From JBFMFE01 sp040752295 (GTDB taxonomy: Bacteria > UBP15 > UBA6099 > JBFMBQ01), in contig JBFMFE010000124.1 in the NCBI GenBank assembly GCA_040752295.1, positions 1 to 6,808 of the forward strand: a stretch of DNA of 6,808 nt, in the 5' to 3' direction. The translations under genes were made by a program, and so were the position numbers. The notes beneath the pieces are model-generated. The model was not told the origin of the DNA. It saw only the letters and a program-made list of their open reading frames with translations, and did no database searches. Below, piece after piece: positions 1 to 5,085 of the stretch; position 1 is the stretch's first letter; the number at the start of each line of letters is the position of its first letter.

Positions 1-27
1 GGGCTTCGCGCATACTGTTTTTCGCAT

Positions 28-51
28 GACCTGTCTGCCTACAGGCAGGTC
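28..51. repeat. Palindrome, CCTGTCTGCC repeat family
   Basis: The arms GACCTGTCTG (28-37) and CAGGCAGGTC (42-51) pair over 10 positions with one G-T wobble around a CCTA loop. The left arm carries the 10-mer CCTGTCTGCC (30-39), which recurs in one orientation or the other at 119-128, 6597-6606 and 6676-6685. No T-run follows, so it does not look like a standard terminator. Confidence 0.6.
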
Positions 52-103
52 GGATTTGCATCGGACATACATAAAATTCATTTGCCTTTAAAACTTCCTC
101 CCT

Positions 104-129
104 GCCTGTGCCGGGCACGGCAGACAGGC
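104..129. repeat. Palindrome, CCTGTCTGCC repeat family
   Basis: The outer arms GCCTGT/ACAGGC (104-109, 124-129) and inner arms GCCG/CGGC (110-113, 118-121) enclose a GGCA loop, with an AG bulge at 122-123. The right side carries GGCAGACAGG (119-128), the reverse complement of the family 10-mer. It has almost the same two-part architecture as the hairpin at 6647-6672, where the bulge lies on the other arm. Confidence 0.6.
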
Positions 130-212
130 GTGGAGCGGGAACCAAAAAGTACGAAAGTTCACCTGAAGTGACGTGAGCGAAAGAGAAAGAAAAAGAGAAT
201 GATGAAGTGTAA

Positions 213-236
213 GGCTCCATGACGGAGCATGGAGCC
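213..236. repeat. Perfect 9-bp inverted repeat
   Basis: GGCTCCATG (213-221) and CATGGAGCC (228-236) are exact reverse complements around a 6-nt loop (ACGGAG). It differs from the CCTGTCTGCC family. No T-tract follows on either side, so a terminator role is unlikely. It could be a protein-binding palindrome or a relic of a repeat; I cannot assign a function. Confidence 0.55.
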
Positions 237-305
237 GGCAAGTTGTAAATTCATCCGGCGCAATCCGATGAAGTGTTACAGTAACGGCATTACAATGAAA
301 ATTTC

Positions 306-377
306 GGGCACGGGCATGGGCATGTGCACGGGCACGGGCACGGGCACGGCCACAGGCACGGGCACGGGCACGGGCAT
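306..377. repeat. GGGCAC hexanucleotide tandem repeat, 12 units
   Basis: Twelve contiguous 6-bp units with consensus GGGCAC. Variants are GGGCAT (312, 318, 372), GTGCAC (324), GGCCAC (348) and AGGCAC (354); the other six are exact. Translated forward it gives Gly-Thr runs, and on the other strand Pro-Val runs, which produces false open frames. It is a candidate length-variable locus, lying about 105 bp upstream of the promoter at 483-510. GGG runs occur in three groups of three separated by interrupted units, so a classical four-run G-quadruplex is only marginal. Confidence 0.9.
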
Positions 378-482
378 GGAAAAATCAAAGAAAAAAGGTT
401 TACGGACGTTGATGGGCAACGGTTCATTGTCAAGGTTTGACGGAAACAATACACCGATGGGAGCGGAAAATGCGGAACGGCT

Positions 483-510
483 TTTACACCGCGCGATCTT
501 GTGGTATAGT
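483..510 (+). promoter_or_regulatory. Predicted sigma70-type promoter
   Basis: A -35 box TTTACA (483-488) and a -10 box TATAGT (505-510) are separated by 16 nt. Each box matches five of six consensus bases, and a TG at 502-503 gives an extended -10. Transcription would start near 517, leaving a leader of about 48 nt before the B12-binding subunit. That leader contains a GC-rich inverted repeat (524-529 with 538-543) of unknown role. This may be the main promoter for the whole B12 subunit-gatC-gatA-gatB run, since I saw no comparable promoter in the later gaps. Confidence 0.6.
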
Positions 511-564
511 GGTGAGTCGAAATCCGCGCGCGGCGCAGCGCGGTGAACGCGTCGGGTGGTCATC

Positions 565-978
565 ATGGCGAAACGGACGAGGATACTCATAGCGAAACCC
601 GGACTCGACGGGCACGACCGGGGGGCGAAGGTGGTGGCTCGCGCGCTCCGCGACGCCGGTATGGAAGTGATCTACCTCGGACTGCACCAGACCCCGGAAA
701 TGATCGTCAACGCCGCCGTCCAGGAGGACGTGGACGTCGTCGGCGTCAGCATACTGTCGGGCGCGCACATGACTCACTTCGCGAAAATCATCGAACTGCT
801 GAAGGAAAGGAACGCCGCGGACATACACGTCGTGGGCGGCGGCATCATACCGGAAGAGGACAGGGAACAACTCATCGCGGCGGGTGTGAAAGCCGTCTTC
901 GGTCCGGGCACTCCCACGCGTGAGATAATCGAGACGATAAACGGGCTGACCGGCGCCGTCCCCGCCGCGCCCGCCTGA
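565..978 (+). CDS. Cobalamin B12-binding protein, mutase small subunit
   Basis: A 137-residue protein that is essentially one Rossmann-like B12-binding domain, matching the C-terminal domain of methylmalonyl-CoA mutase and related acyl-CoA mutases. The base-off/His-on signature is complete: D15-x-H17-x-x-G20 (His17 the predicted lower cobalt ligand), S62-x-L64, and the GGG at 91-93. The usual mutase partner is a separate catalytic TIM-barrel subunit, which is not in this window. The ATG at 565 opens MAKRTRILIAKPGLDGHDRG, the normal start of this family; a GTG at 556 in frame would add three residues. Ribosome-site evidence is weak either way. A short Ala/Pro tail (131-137) follows the domain. 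The gene precedes gatC by 65 nt on the same strand. Methylmalonyl-CoA is the likeliest substrate, but isobutyryl-, ethylmalonyl- or 2-hydroxyisobutyryl-CoA mutase small subunits look similar. Confidence 0.9.
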   Translation: MAKRTRILIAKPGLDGHDRGAKVVARALRDAGMEVIYLGLHQTPEMIVNAAVQEDVDVVGVSILSGAHMTHFAKIIELLKERNAADIHVVGGGIIPEEDREQLIAAGVKAVFGPGTPTREIIETINGLTGAVPAAPA

Positions 979-1031
979 AATCCCGGCGCCCGTCCCCGTT
1001 CAAATCGAACGCGGTTTCCCCGATTGACGCC

Positions 1032-1035
1032 GGAG
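1032..1035 (+). promoter_or_regulatory. Ribosome binding site deciding the gatC start
   Basis: GGAG lies 8 nt before the ATG at 1044. The alternative in-frame GTG at 1035 overlaps this motif and has no good site of its own, so the ATG at 1044 is preferred. Confidence 0.55.
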
Positions 1036-1043
1036 TGCGGCAC

Positions 1044-1334
1044 ATGGGCGTAACGAGCGGCTACGTCAGGCACATCGCGGACCTCGGCAGGCTGGACCTC
1101 TCGGACGAGGAACGCGAAACCTTCGCGTCCCAGCTCAACGACATCCTCGAGTACGCGGCGATGCTGAACGAACTCGACACGGAAGGCGTCGAGCCTGCCT
1201 CGCACGTCGTACCACTGAAAAACGTTTTCCGCGAGGACGTTGTGAGGGAATCGTTCCCGGTCGAAGAGGTCCTGTCCAACGCCCCCGACGCGAGGGGAAA
1301 CTTCTTCTGCGTGCCGAAGATAATCGAGGAATGA
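1044..1334 (+). CDS. gatC: Asp-tRNA(Asn)/Glu-tRNA(Gln) amidotransferase subunit C
   Basis: A 96-residue protein of normal GatC length. GatC is the small linker that wraps around GatA and GatB and stabilises the cytoplasmic GatCAB complex. The family pattern is present throughout: an N-terminal helix with ADLGRLDLSDEE, the SQLNDILEYAAMLNELDTEGVEP segment in two helices, the VVPLKNVFREDVV stretch, and the C-terminal run that ends NFFCVPKIIEE. The start at ATG 1044 is supported by GGAG 8 nt upstream. It sits between the B12 subunit and gatA, 92 nt before the latter, in the common C-A-B gene order. Identification is secure. Confidence 0.96.
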   Translation: MGVTSGYVRHIADLGRLDLSDEERETFASQLNDILEYAAMLNELDTEGVEPASHVVPLKNVFREDVVRESFPVEEVLSNAPDARGNFFCVPKIIEE

Positions 1335-1355
1335 AAGGGACTCCGGAGCCGCCCC

Positions 1356-1384
1356 CGCGGGACAGACGGCTCGCCGTGTCCGCG
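1356..1384 (+). repeat. GC-rich hairpin in the gatC-gatA gap
   Basis: An imperfect stem pairs CGCG-(G)-GACA (1356-1364) with TGTCCGCG (1377-1384), and inside it CGGC (1367-1370) pairs with GCCG (1373-1376) around a TC turn, with a GA bulge. No T-run follows, so it is not a typical terminator. Its GGACA/TGTCC arms resemble the hairpin between gatA and gatB. It could affect mRNA processing or relative expression of the subunits; that is inference. Confidence 0.45.
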
Positions 1385-1426
1385 AGCGCCGGAACCGGAG
1401 GGCGCCGGGGGGGCGGGTGACGCGCG

Positions 1427-2866
1427 TTGGAACTGCACCGCAAAACCGCGCACGAACTGCTCGAGCTGCACAGGAAGGGCGAGGTCTCGCCCGTGGAGAC
1501 GGTCGTCAGCGTTCTCGACCGGGTCCGGCGCGTCGAGGGCGACGTCGCGGCGTACCTTCTCGTGCTCGACGATGCGGCGCGGCGGCGCGCGGCGGAACTC
1601 GAATCCGCCGACAGAAACCTTCCGCTCTACGGCGTGCCCGTCGCCGTGAAGGACAACATCTGCACGAAGGGGACGCCGACCACCTGCGCGTCGAAAATCC
1701 TGAAAAATTTCATTCCCCCCTACGACGCCGCCGTCGTGGAGCGCCTGCGCGACGCGGGCGCCGTGATCGTCGGAAAAACGAACATGGACGAGTTCGCCAT
1801 GGGTTCATCGTGCGAGAATTCCGGTTTTCATCCCACGAGGAACCCCTGGGACCTCGAGAGGGTGCCCGGCGGGTCGAGCGGCGGCTCGGCGGCGGCGGTG
1901 TGCGCGGACGAGGCGGCGCTTGCGCTCGGCTCGGACACGGGCGGCTCCATCCGCCAGCCGGCGTCGTTCTGCGGCGTCGTCGGACTCAAGCCGACGTACG
2001 GCGCGGTGTCGCGCTACGGGCTTGTCGCTTTCGCGTCGTCGCTCGACCAGATAGGTCCGCTGGCGAAGGACGTTCACGACGCCGCGCTTATGATGAACGT
2101 CATCGCCGTCCACGACCCGCGGGATTCCACGTCCGTGAACCGCCCCCCGGCGGATTTCCTCGCCGGGCTTGACGACGGCGTCCGGGGCGTGAAGCTGGCG
2201 CTCGTCGAGGAATTTCTGCCGGAGGGAACAGAGCGGGGAGTAAGGGCGGCGGTGGAAGGCGCCGCGGCTGCGCTCGAGAAAAGCGGCGCCGTCGTCGAGA
2301 AGGTCTCCCTCCCCGTCCTCAGGTACGCCCTGCCCGCGTACTACCTGATCGCCCCCGCGGAAGCAAGCTCGAACCTCGCGCGCTACGACGGCGTACAGTA
2401 CGGGCGGCGCGCCGCGCAGGCGGGCGACCTGGCAAGCCTCTACGGGAAGACGAGGCGGGAGGGCTTCGGCGCGGAGGTGAAGCGGCGCATAATGCTTGGC
2501 GCCTACGCGCTGAGCGCCGGGTACTACGACGCGTACTACCTGCGGGCGCTGAAGGTGCGCGCCCTCATCGTGCGCGACTTCGGGCGGGCTTTCGAAAAGT
2601 ACGACGCGCTCATCGGCGCGACCTCGCCCACGGTGTCCTTCAAGCTCGGCGAGAAGACCGCAGACCCCCTCGCAATGTACCTTTCGGACCTGTGCACGAT
2701 TCCCGTGAACCTCGGCGGGCTTCCGGCGGTGTCCGTTCCGTGCGGGCTGAGCGGCGGGCTGCCGGTGGGACTTCAGATCGTGGGGAAGCCCTTCGACGAG
2801 GGGACGGTTCTGCGCGTCGCGCGCGCATGCGAGGTTTCCGCCGGGTTCGAGCGGAAGGTTCTGTGA
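1427..2866 (+). CDS. gatA: Asp-tRNA(Asn)/Glu-tRNA(Gln) amidotransferase subunit A
   Basis: A 479-residue amidase-signature enzyme, close to the usual 480-490. GatA hydrolyses glutamine to ammonia, which is channelled to GatB for amidation of mischarged Glu-tRNA(Gln) or Asp-tRNA(Asn). The Ser-cisSer-Lys triad is intact: Lys75 in AVKDN, the cis-Ser Ser150 in the GGSSGGS motif (148-154), and the nucleophile Ser174 in SDTGGSIRQP. The conserved VVGLKPTYGAVSRYGLVAFA run (184-203) follows. The start is TTG at 1427: the resulting MELHRKTAHELLELHRKGEVS is a standard GatA N-terminus, and a GGGTGA lies a few bases upstream. The neighbours gatC and gatB make an operon likely. A very long open frame on the opposite strand here is a composition artefact. 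Confidence 0.97.
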   Translation: MELHRKTAHELLELHRKGEVSPVETVVSVLDRVRRVEGDVAAYLLVLDDAARRRAAELESADRNLPLYGVPVAVKDNICTKGTPTTCASKILKNFIPPYDAAVVERLRDAGAVIVGKTNMDEFAMGSSCENSGFHPTRNPWDLERVPGGSSGGSAAAVCADEAALALGSDTGGSIRQPASFCGVVGLKPTYGAVSRYGLVAFASSLDQIGPLAKDVHDAALMMNVIAVHDPRDSTSVNRPPADFLAGLDDGVRGVKLALVEEFLPEGTERGVRAAVEGAAAALEKSGAVVEKVSLPVLRYALPAYYLIAPAEASSNLARYDGVQYGRRAAQAGDLASLYGKTRREGFGAEVKRRIMLGAYALSAGYYDAYYLRALKVRALIVRDFGRAFEKYDALIGATSPTVSFKLGEKTADPLAMYLSDLCTIPVNLGGLPAVSVPCGLSGGLPVGLQIVGKPFDEGTVLRVARACEVSAGFERKVL

Positions 2867-2906
2867 CGCGGGGGTAATTTCCGCCGCGGCGGCGCGGGAG
2901 GGCTGC

Positions 2907-2930
2907 GGACAGCGGCGTCCGCCGCTGTCC
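2907..2930 (+). repeat. Perfect hairpin in the gatA-gatB gap
   Basis: GGACAGCGGC (2907-2916) pairs exactly with GCCGCTGTCC (2921-2930) around a GTCC turn; counted as a palindrome it extends to 11 bp per arm. A shorter palindrome, CCGCCGCGGCGG, lies just upstream at 2881-2892. The hairpin is followed by GAAAAG rather than a T-run, so intrinsic termination is unlikely. It lies in a 114-nt gap and could be a processing or stability element between gatA and gatB. Confidence 0.55.
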
Positions 2931-2980
2931 GAAAAGCGCGACGCCGCAAACGGGAAGGCATAAAGGGCGGGAACACGGGC

Positions 2981-4525
2981 ATGAAATACGTTCCGACGAT
3001 TGGAATCGAGGTTCACGCGCAGCTTATGACGCGCTCCAAGCTCTTCTGCGGGTGCAGTACGCGTTTCGCGGCGGCGCCGAACCACAACACATGCCCCGTG
3101 TGCCTCGGCTTCCCCGGCGTCCTGCCTGTGCTCAACCGCAGTGCCGTCGAGATGGTCATAAAGACGGCGCTCGCGCTGAACTGCGAAATCCCCGCGTTGA
3201 GCCGCTTCGCGAGGAAAAACTACTTCTACCCCGACCTGCCGAAGGCGTACCAGATATCGCAGTACGAGCTTCCCATCGGCAGAAACGGGTGGCTCGCGGT
3301 GGAAGCCGGCGGGGGAACGAAGCGCGTGCGCATCAACCGCGTGCACCTCGAAGAGGACGCCGGAAAGCTCATACACGAGGGCGGAGACGTGAGCTGCGTT
3401 GATTACAACCGCGCCGGCGTGCCGCTTATGGAGATCGTGACCGAGGCGGACATCGAGAACAGCGAAGACGCGGCGGCGTACCTGACGTCGCTGCGGACGC
3501 TGCTCATGTACATCGAAGTGTGCGACGGCAACATGGAGGAGGGGTCGCTGAGGTGCGAACCCAACGTCTCGCTGCGTCCGGCGGACGCGGACGTCCGGGG
3601 CACGAAGACGGAGCTGAAGAACCTGAACTCGTTCAAGGCGGTGCGAAGGGGGCTTGAGTACGAGATCGAACGCCAGCGCGGGATACTCGAATCCGGCGGC
3701 GCCGTCGTTCAGGAGACTCGCCGGTGGGACGAGGCGTCGCAGACCACCCGCCCCATGCGTTCGAAGGAGGAAGCGCACGACTACAGGTACTTTCCCGAAC
3801 CCGATCTCGTGCCGCTCGAAGTTGGAACGGAGTGGCAGGATGAACTGAAGAAGGGACTGCCCGAAATGCCGTGGGAGAAAAAGCGGCGGTTCATGCATGC
3901 AACGTTTAATGGTTATAAAATAAGCGGGGGAGAGTATGCGCTTCCTGAGGAAGATGCCGACAGACTTACGTCATCCCGCCCCCTTGCGGATTATTTTGAA
4001 AAAATCATTAAGGCTTCGCCTGAAGAAACAAAAATTGACGTAACCCGGGAGGGCGCAGCGGCGGTTCGGGGGGATTTGGAACCGCAGTTCATATTCCCCC
4101 TGTACTATAAAACCGTGAGCAACTGGGTTCTGAACGAGCTGTTGGGCGCGCTTAACGAATCAGGTAAAACAATAGAGGAGTGCCCCATAAAGCCCGAAGA
4201 TTTCGCGAAACTTCTCGACCTTATCCGTCAGAAAAAAATAAGCGGGCGAATCGCAAAGGACGTTTTCAAGGAGATGTTCGCGACAGGAAAGAACCCGGAG
4301 GACATCGTCGGGGAGAGAGACCTCACGCAGACGACGGACGTCTCCGAAATCCTGAAGGTCGTCAGACGGGTCATCGAAGCGAACCCCGGTCCCGTCTCCG
4401 ATTACAGGGCGGGGAAGAAGAAGGCGCTCGGTTTCCTCATGGGACAGGCGATGAAGGAGACGAAGGGAAAAGCGGACCCGGTGATCGTGTCCCGGATACT
4501 CCGCGAGTTCCTCGAGGGGACATAG
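2981..4525 (+). CDS. gatB: Asp-tRNA(Asn)/Glu-tRNA(Gln) amidotransferase subunit B
   Basis: A 514-residue GatB, longer than the usual 475-485. GatB phosphorylates the mischarged aminoacyl-tRNA with ATP and transfers ammonia from GatA. The cradle domain has the zinc-type cysteines C23-x-C25 and C38-x-x-C41 (in NTCPVCLGFPG), then KNYFYPDLPKAYQISQYE, EEDAGK, NRAGVPLMEIVTE, MEEGSLRCEPNVSLRP and DYRYFPEPDLVPL, all classic. The C-terminal helical/YqeY-like part ends with KALGFLMGQAMKETKGKADP. The ATG at 2981 is preceded by AAAGGGCGGG. An apparent insertion of about 27 residues (roughly 347-373) sits between ADYFEKIIKAS and the TVSNW helix, where typical GatB has a short turn. It lies in a stretch (3899-4260) near 49% G+C with AT-richer codons. 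The frame is intact, so the gene is probably functional. Confidence 0.97.
   Translation: MKYVPTIGIEVHAQLMTRSKLFCGCSTRFAAAPNHNTCPVCLGFPGVLPVLNRSAVEMVIKTALALNCEIPALSRFARKNYFYPDLPKAYQISQYELPIGRNGWLAVEAGGGTKRVRINRVHLEEDAGKLIHEGGDVSCVDYNRAGVPLMEIVTEADIENSEDAAAYLTSLRTLLMYIEVCDGNMEEGSLRCEPNVSLRPADADVRGTKTELKNLNSFKAVRRGLEYEIERQRGILESGGAVVQETRRWDEASQTTRPMRSKEEAHDYRYFPEPDLVPLEVGTEWQDELKKGLPEMPWEKKRRFMHATFNGYKISGGEYALPEEDADRLTSSRPLADYFEKIIKASPEETKIDVTREGAAAVRGDLEPQFIFPLYYKTVSNWVLNELLGALNESGKTIEECPIKPEDFAKLLDLIRQKKISGRIAKDVFKEMFATGKNPEDIVGERDLTQTTDVSEILKVVRRVIEANPGPVSDYRAGKKKALGFLMGQAMKETKGKADPVIVSRILREFLEGT
3899..4260 (+). other. AT-richer mosaic segment within gatB
   Basis: Counted by hand, positions 3901-4260 are 176/360 G+C (49%), against 67-70% at 3661-3780 and 62% at 4321-4380. 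Third positions shift to A/T (AAA, GAA, ATA, TTT, ACA, TAT). The change is sharp near 3899 and fades by about 4320. The segment encodes GatB residues about 307-427, including the extra residues at about 347-373. It may reflect recombination with a lower-GC donor; relaxed selection or an assembly join are alternatives. Confidence 0.5.
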
Positions 4526-4552
4526 ATTCGTACACCGCCCGGAAAGAGGATT

Positions 4553-4573
4553 CCGCCTTCGCAGGTCAGGCGG
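4553..4573 (-). terminator. Weak candidate terminator of the MNT gene
   Basis: On the minus strand a 6-bp stem (CCGCCT at 4573-4568 with AGGCGG at 4558-4553) with a 9-nt loop spans the stop codon of the nucleotidyltransferase and is followed by AATCCTCTTTCC, a pyrimidine-rich but not T-pure tail. The 40-nt gap between the convergent gatB and nucleotidyltransferase genes has no stronger candidate. Confidence 0.2.
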
Positions 4574-4883
4574 CATACACAACTACGCCGAAATCCGGAT
4601 TGTACTCCTCGGGCGATTCCATGATGATATCCATGGGGATCATGAATTCGGTTACCGTTTCCTCGTAGGCTTTTCCTATCATCTCGGCTCTTTTGAAGAG
4701 GTTTTTCCGCCGGAAACTTTCCGAAACTATGATCAAATCTATGTCGCTGTTTCTGTCTGCTTTGCCTTTGAGCTGCGAACCGAACGCGACGATTTTCGAC
4801 ACTTTGACGCCGCTTTCCTGAAGCCGTTCCGCAAAGTACTTTATCACATTCACGACTTTCGGTTTAACTGTTTTTTCAGCCAT
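4566..4883 (-). CDS. MNT-type nucleotidyltransferase domain protein
   Basis: A 105-residue protein of the minimal nucleotidyltransferase (pol beta superfamily) type. The signature is complete: G35-S36 in AFGSQLKG, then D47-x-D49 in NSDIDLIIVSE, with a third carboxylate at Asp85 in PMDII. All three metal-binding acids are therefore present and activity is expected. Members of this family pair with HEPN proteins as antitoxins (MntA AMPylates or oligoadenylates the HEPN toxin) or act alone with unknown substrates. No HEPN partner lies next to it. The ATG at 4883 was chosen because a promoter lies at 4915-4943 and AGGAA lies 10 nt upstream; a longer in-frame extension to 5000 would run through that promoter. 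The gene is about 46% G+C, well below its neighbours, and lies opposite to both, which suggests transfer. Its exact role is unknown. Confidence 0.85.
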   Translation of the reverse strand: MAEKTVKPKVVNVIKYFAERLQESGVKVSKIVAFGSQLKGKADRNSDIDLIIVSESFRRKNLFKRAEMIGKAYEETVTEFMIPMDIIMESPEEYNPDFGVVVYAA

Positions 4884-4914
4884 TTCAACTTCATTCCTGA
4901 TTTTATACGGCAAT

Positions 4915-4943
4915 AGTATATTCCGCCGGGAAAAAGCGGGCAA
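4915..4943 (-). promoter_or_regulatory. Predicted sigma70-type promoter of the MNT gene
   Basis: Read on the minus strand: TTGCCC (4943-4938), 17-nt spacer, TATACT (4920-4915). The boxes match four of six and five of six consensus bases with ideal spacing. Transcription would start near 4908, leaving a leader of about 25 nt to the ATG at 4883. This supports the shorter protein start. Confidence 0.55.
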
Positions 4944-5025
4944 GTATCCAACTGTCCGGAAGCCCGGAGGACCGTATGCTTTTTCATTCTGGACCCACAC
5001 CGATTTCTACTGTAACTCAGCCCGG

Positions 5026-5055
5026 TTGTGTCCCGTGTGAACAATCCGGTATCAT
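5026..5055 (+). promoter_or_regulatory. Candidate promoter of gnd
   Basis: TTGTGT (5026-5031), 18-nt spacer, TATCAT (5050-5055), within an AT-rich patch that also reads TATATT at 5055-5060. The predicted start near 5062 gives a leader of about 24 nt to the GTG at 5086. The match is moderate; it would make gnd independent of the gat cluster and divergent from the MNT gene. Confidence 0.35.
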
Positions 5056-5070
5056 ATATTCGCTCCCGAA

Positions 5071-5078
5071 AGGGTGAT
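5071..5078 (+). promoter_or_regulatory. Ribosome binding site deciding the gnd start
   Basis: AGGGTGAT resembles the downstream half of the consensus AGGAGGTGAT and lies 7 nt before the GTG at 5086. Two earlier in-frame starts (GTG 5074, ATG 5077) overlap this motif. A start at 5086 gives 468 residues, the usual length for this enzyme. Confidence 0.45.
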
Positions 5079-5085
5079 GACGGGC

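Larger units (their letters stand above)
1..482. other. Gene-free, repeat-bearing intergenic region
   Basis: No reading frame here looks like a real protein. The longest ones run through a hexanucleotide repeat and give Gly-Thr or Pro-Val runs, and one overlaps the promoter of the next gene. The stretch holds two palindromes of the CCTGTCTGCC family (28-51, 104-129), a separate perfect hairpin (213-236), a purine-rich strand (about 178-206) and a 72-bp tandem repeat (306-377). Base composition is more AT-rich than in the neighbouring genes. No tRNA or rRNA signature was seen. Confidence 0.6.

Noticed and set aside
306..377. Possible CRISPR array or strong G-quadruplex
   Set aside because: There are no spacers, only contiguous 6-bp units, so it is not a CRISPR. 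GGG runs come in threes broken by variant units, so a standard four-run quadruplex is not clearly formed.
229..546. Open frame of 105 codons with a Gly-Thr run
   Set aside because: The run is the GGGCAC tandem repeat read in frame, there is no good ribosome site, the start lies inside a hairpin, and the frame runs through the promoter at 483-510.
276..590. Minus-strand open frame with a Pro-Val run
   Set aside because: Again the tandem repeat read through; it overlaps the start of the B12-binding subunit and has no recognisable domain.
997..1011. CGTTCAAATCGAACG resembling a tRNA T-arm
   Set aside because: With a proper 7-nt T-loop the flanking bases do not form a 5-bp stem, and no acceptor, D or anticodon arms lie upstream. 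It is a small chance hairpin in the gap before gatC.
1805..3898. 697-codon minus-strand open frame opposite gatA and gatB
   Set aside because: It is antisense to two unmistakable conserved genes and is rich in Arg, Ala, Val and His, as expected from GC-rich codon bias. It ends at 3898, exactly where G+C falls, which confirms a composition effect.
4884..5000. 39-residue N-terminal extension of the nucleotidyltransferase
   Set aside because: The extension runs through the predicted promoter at 4915-4943, and residues from the ATG at 4883 onward match the normal domain start.
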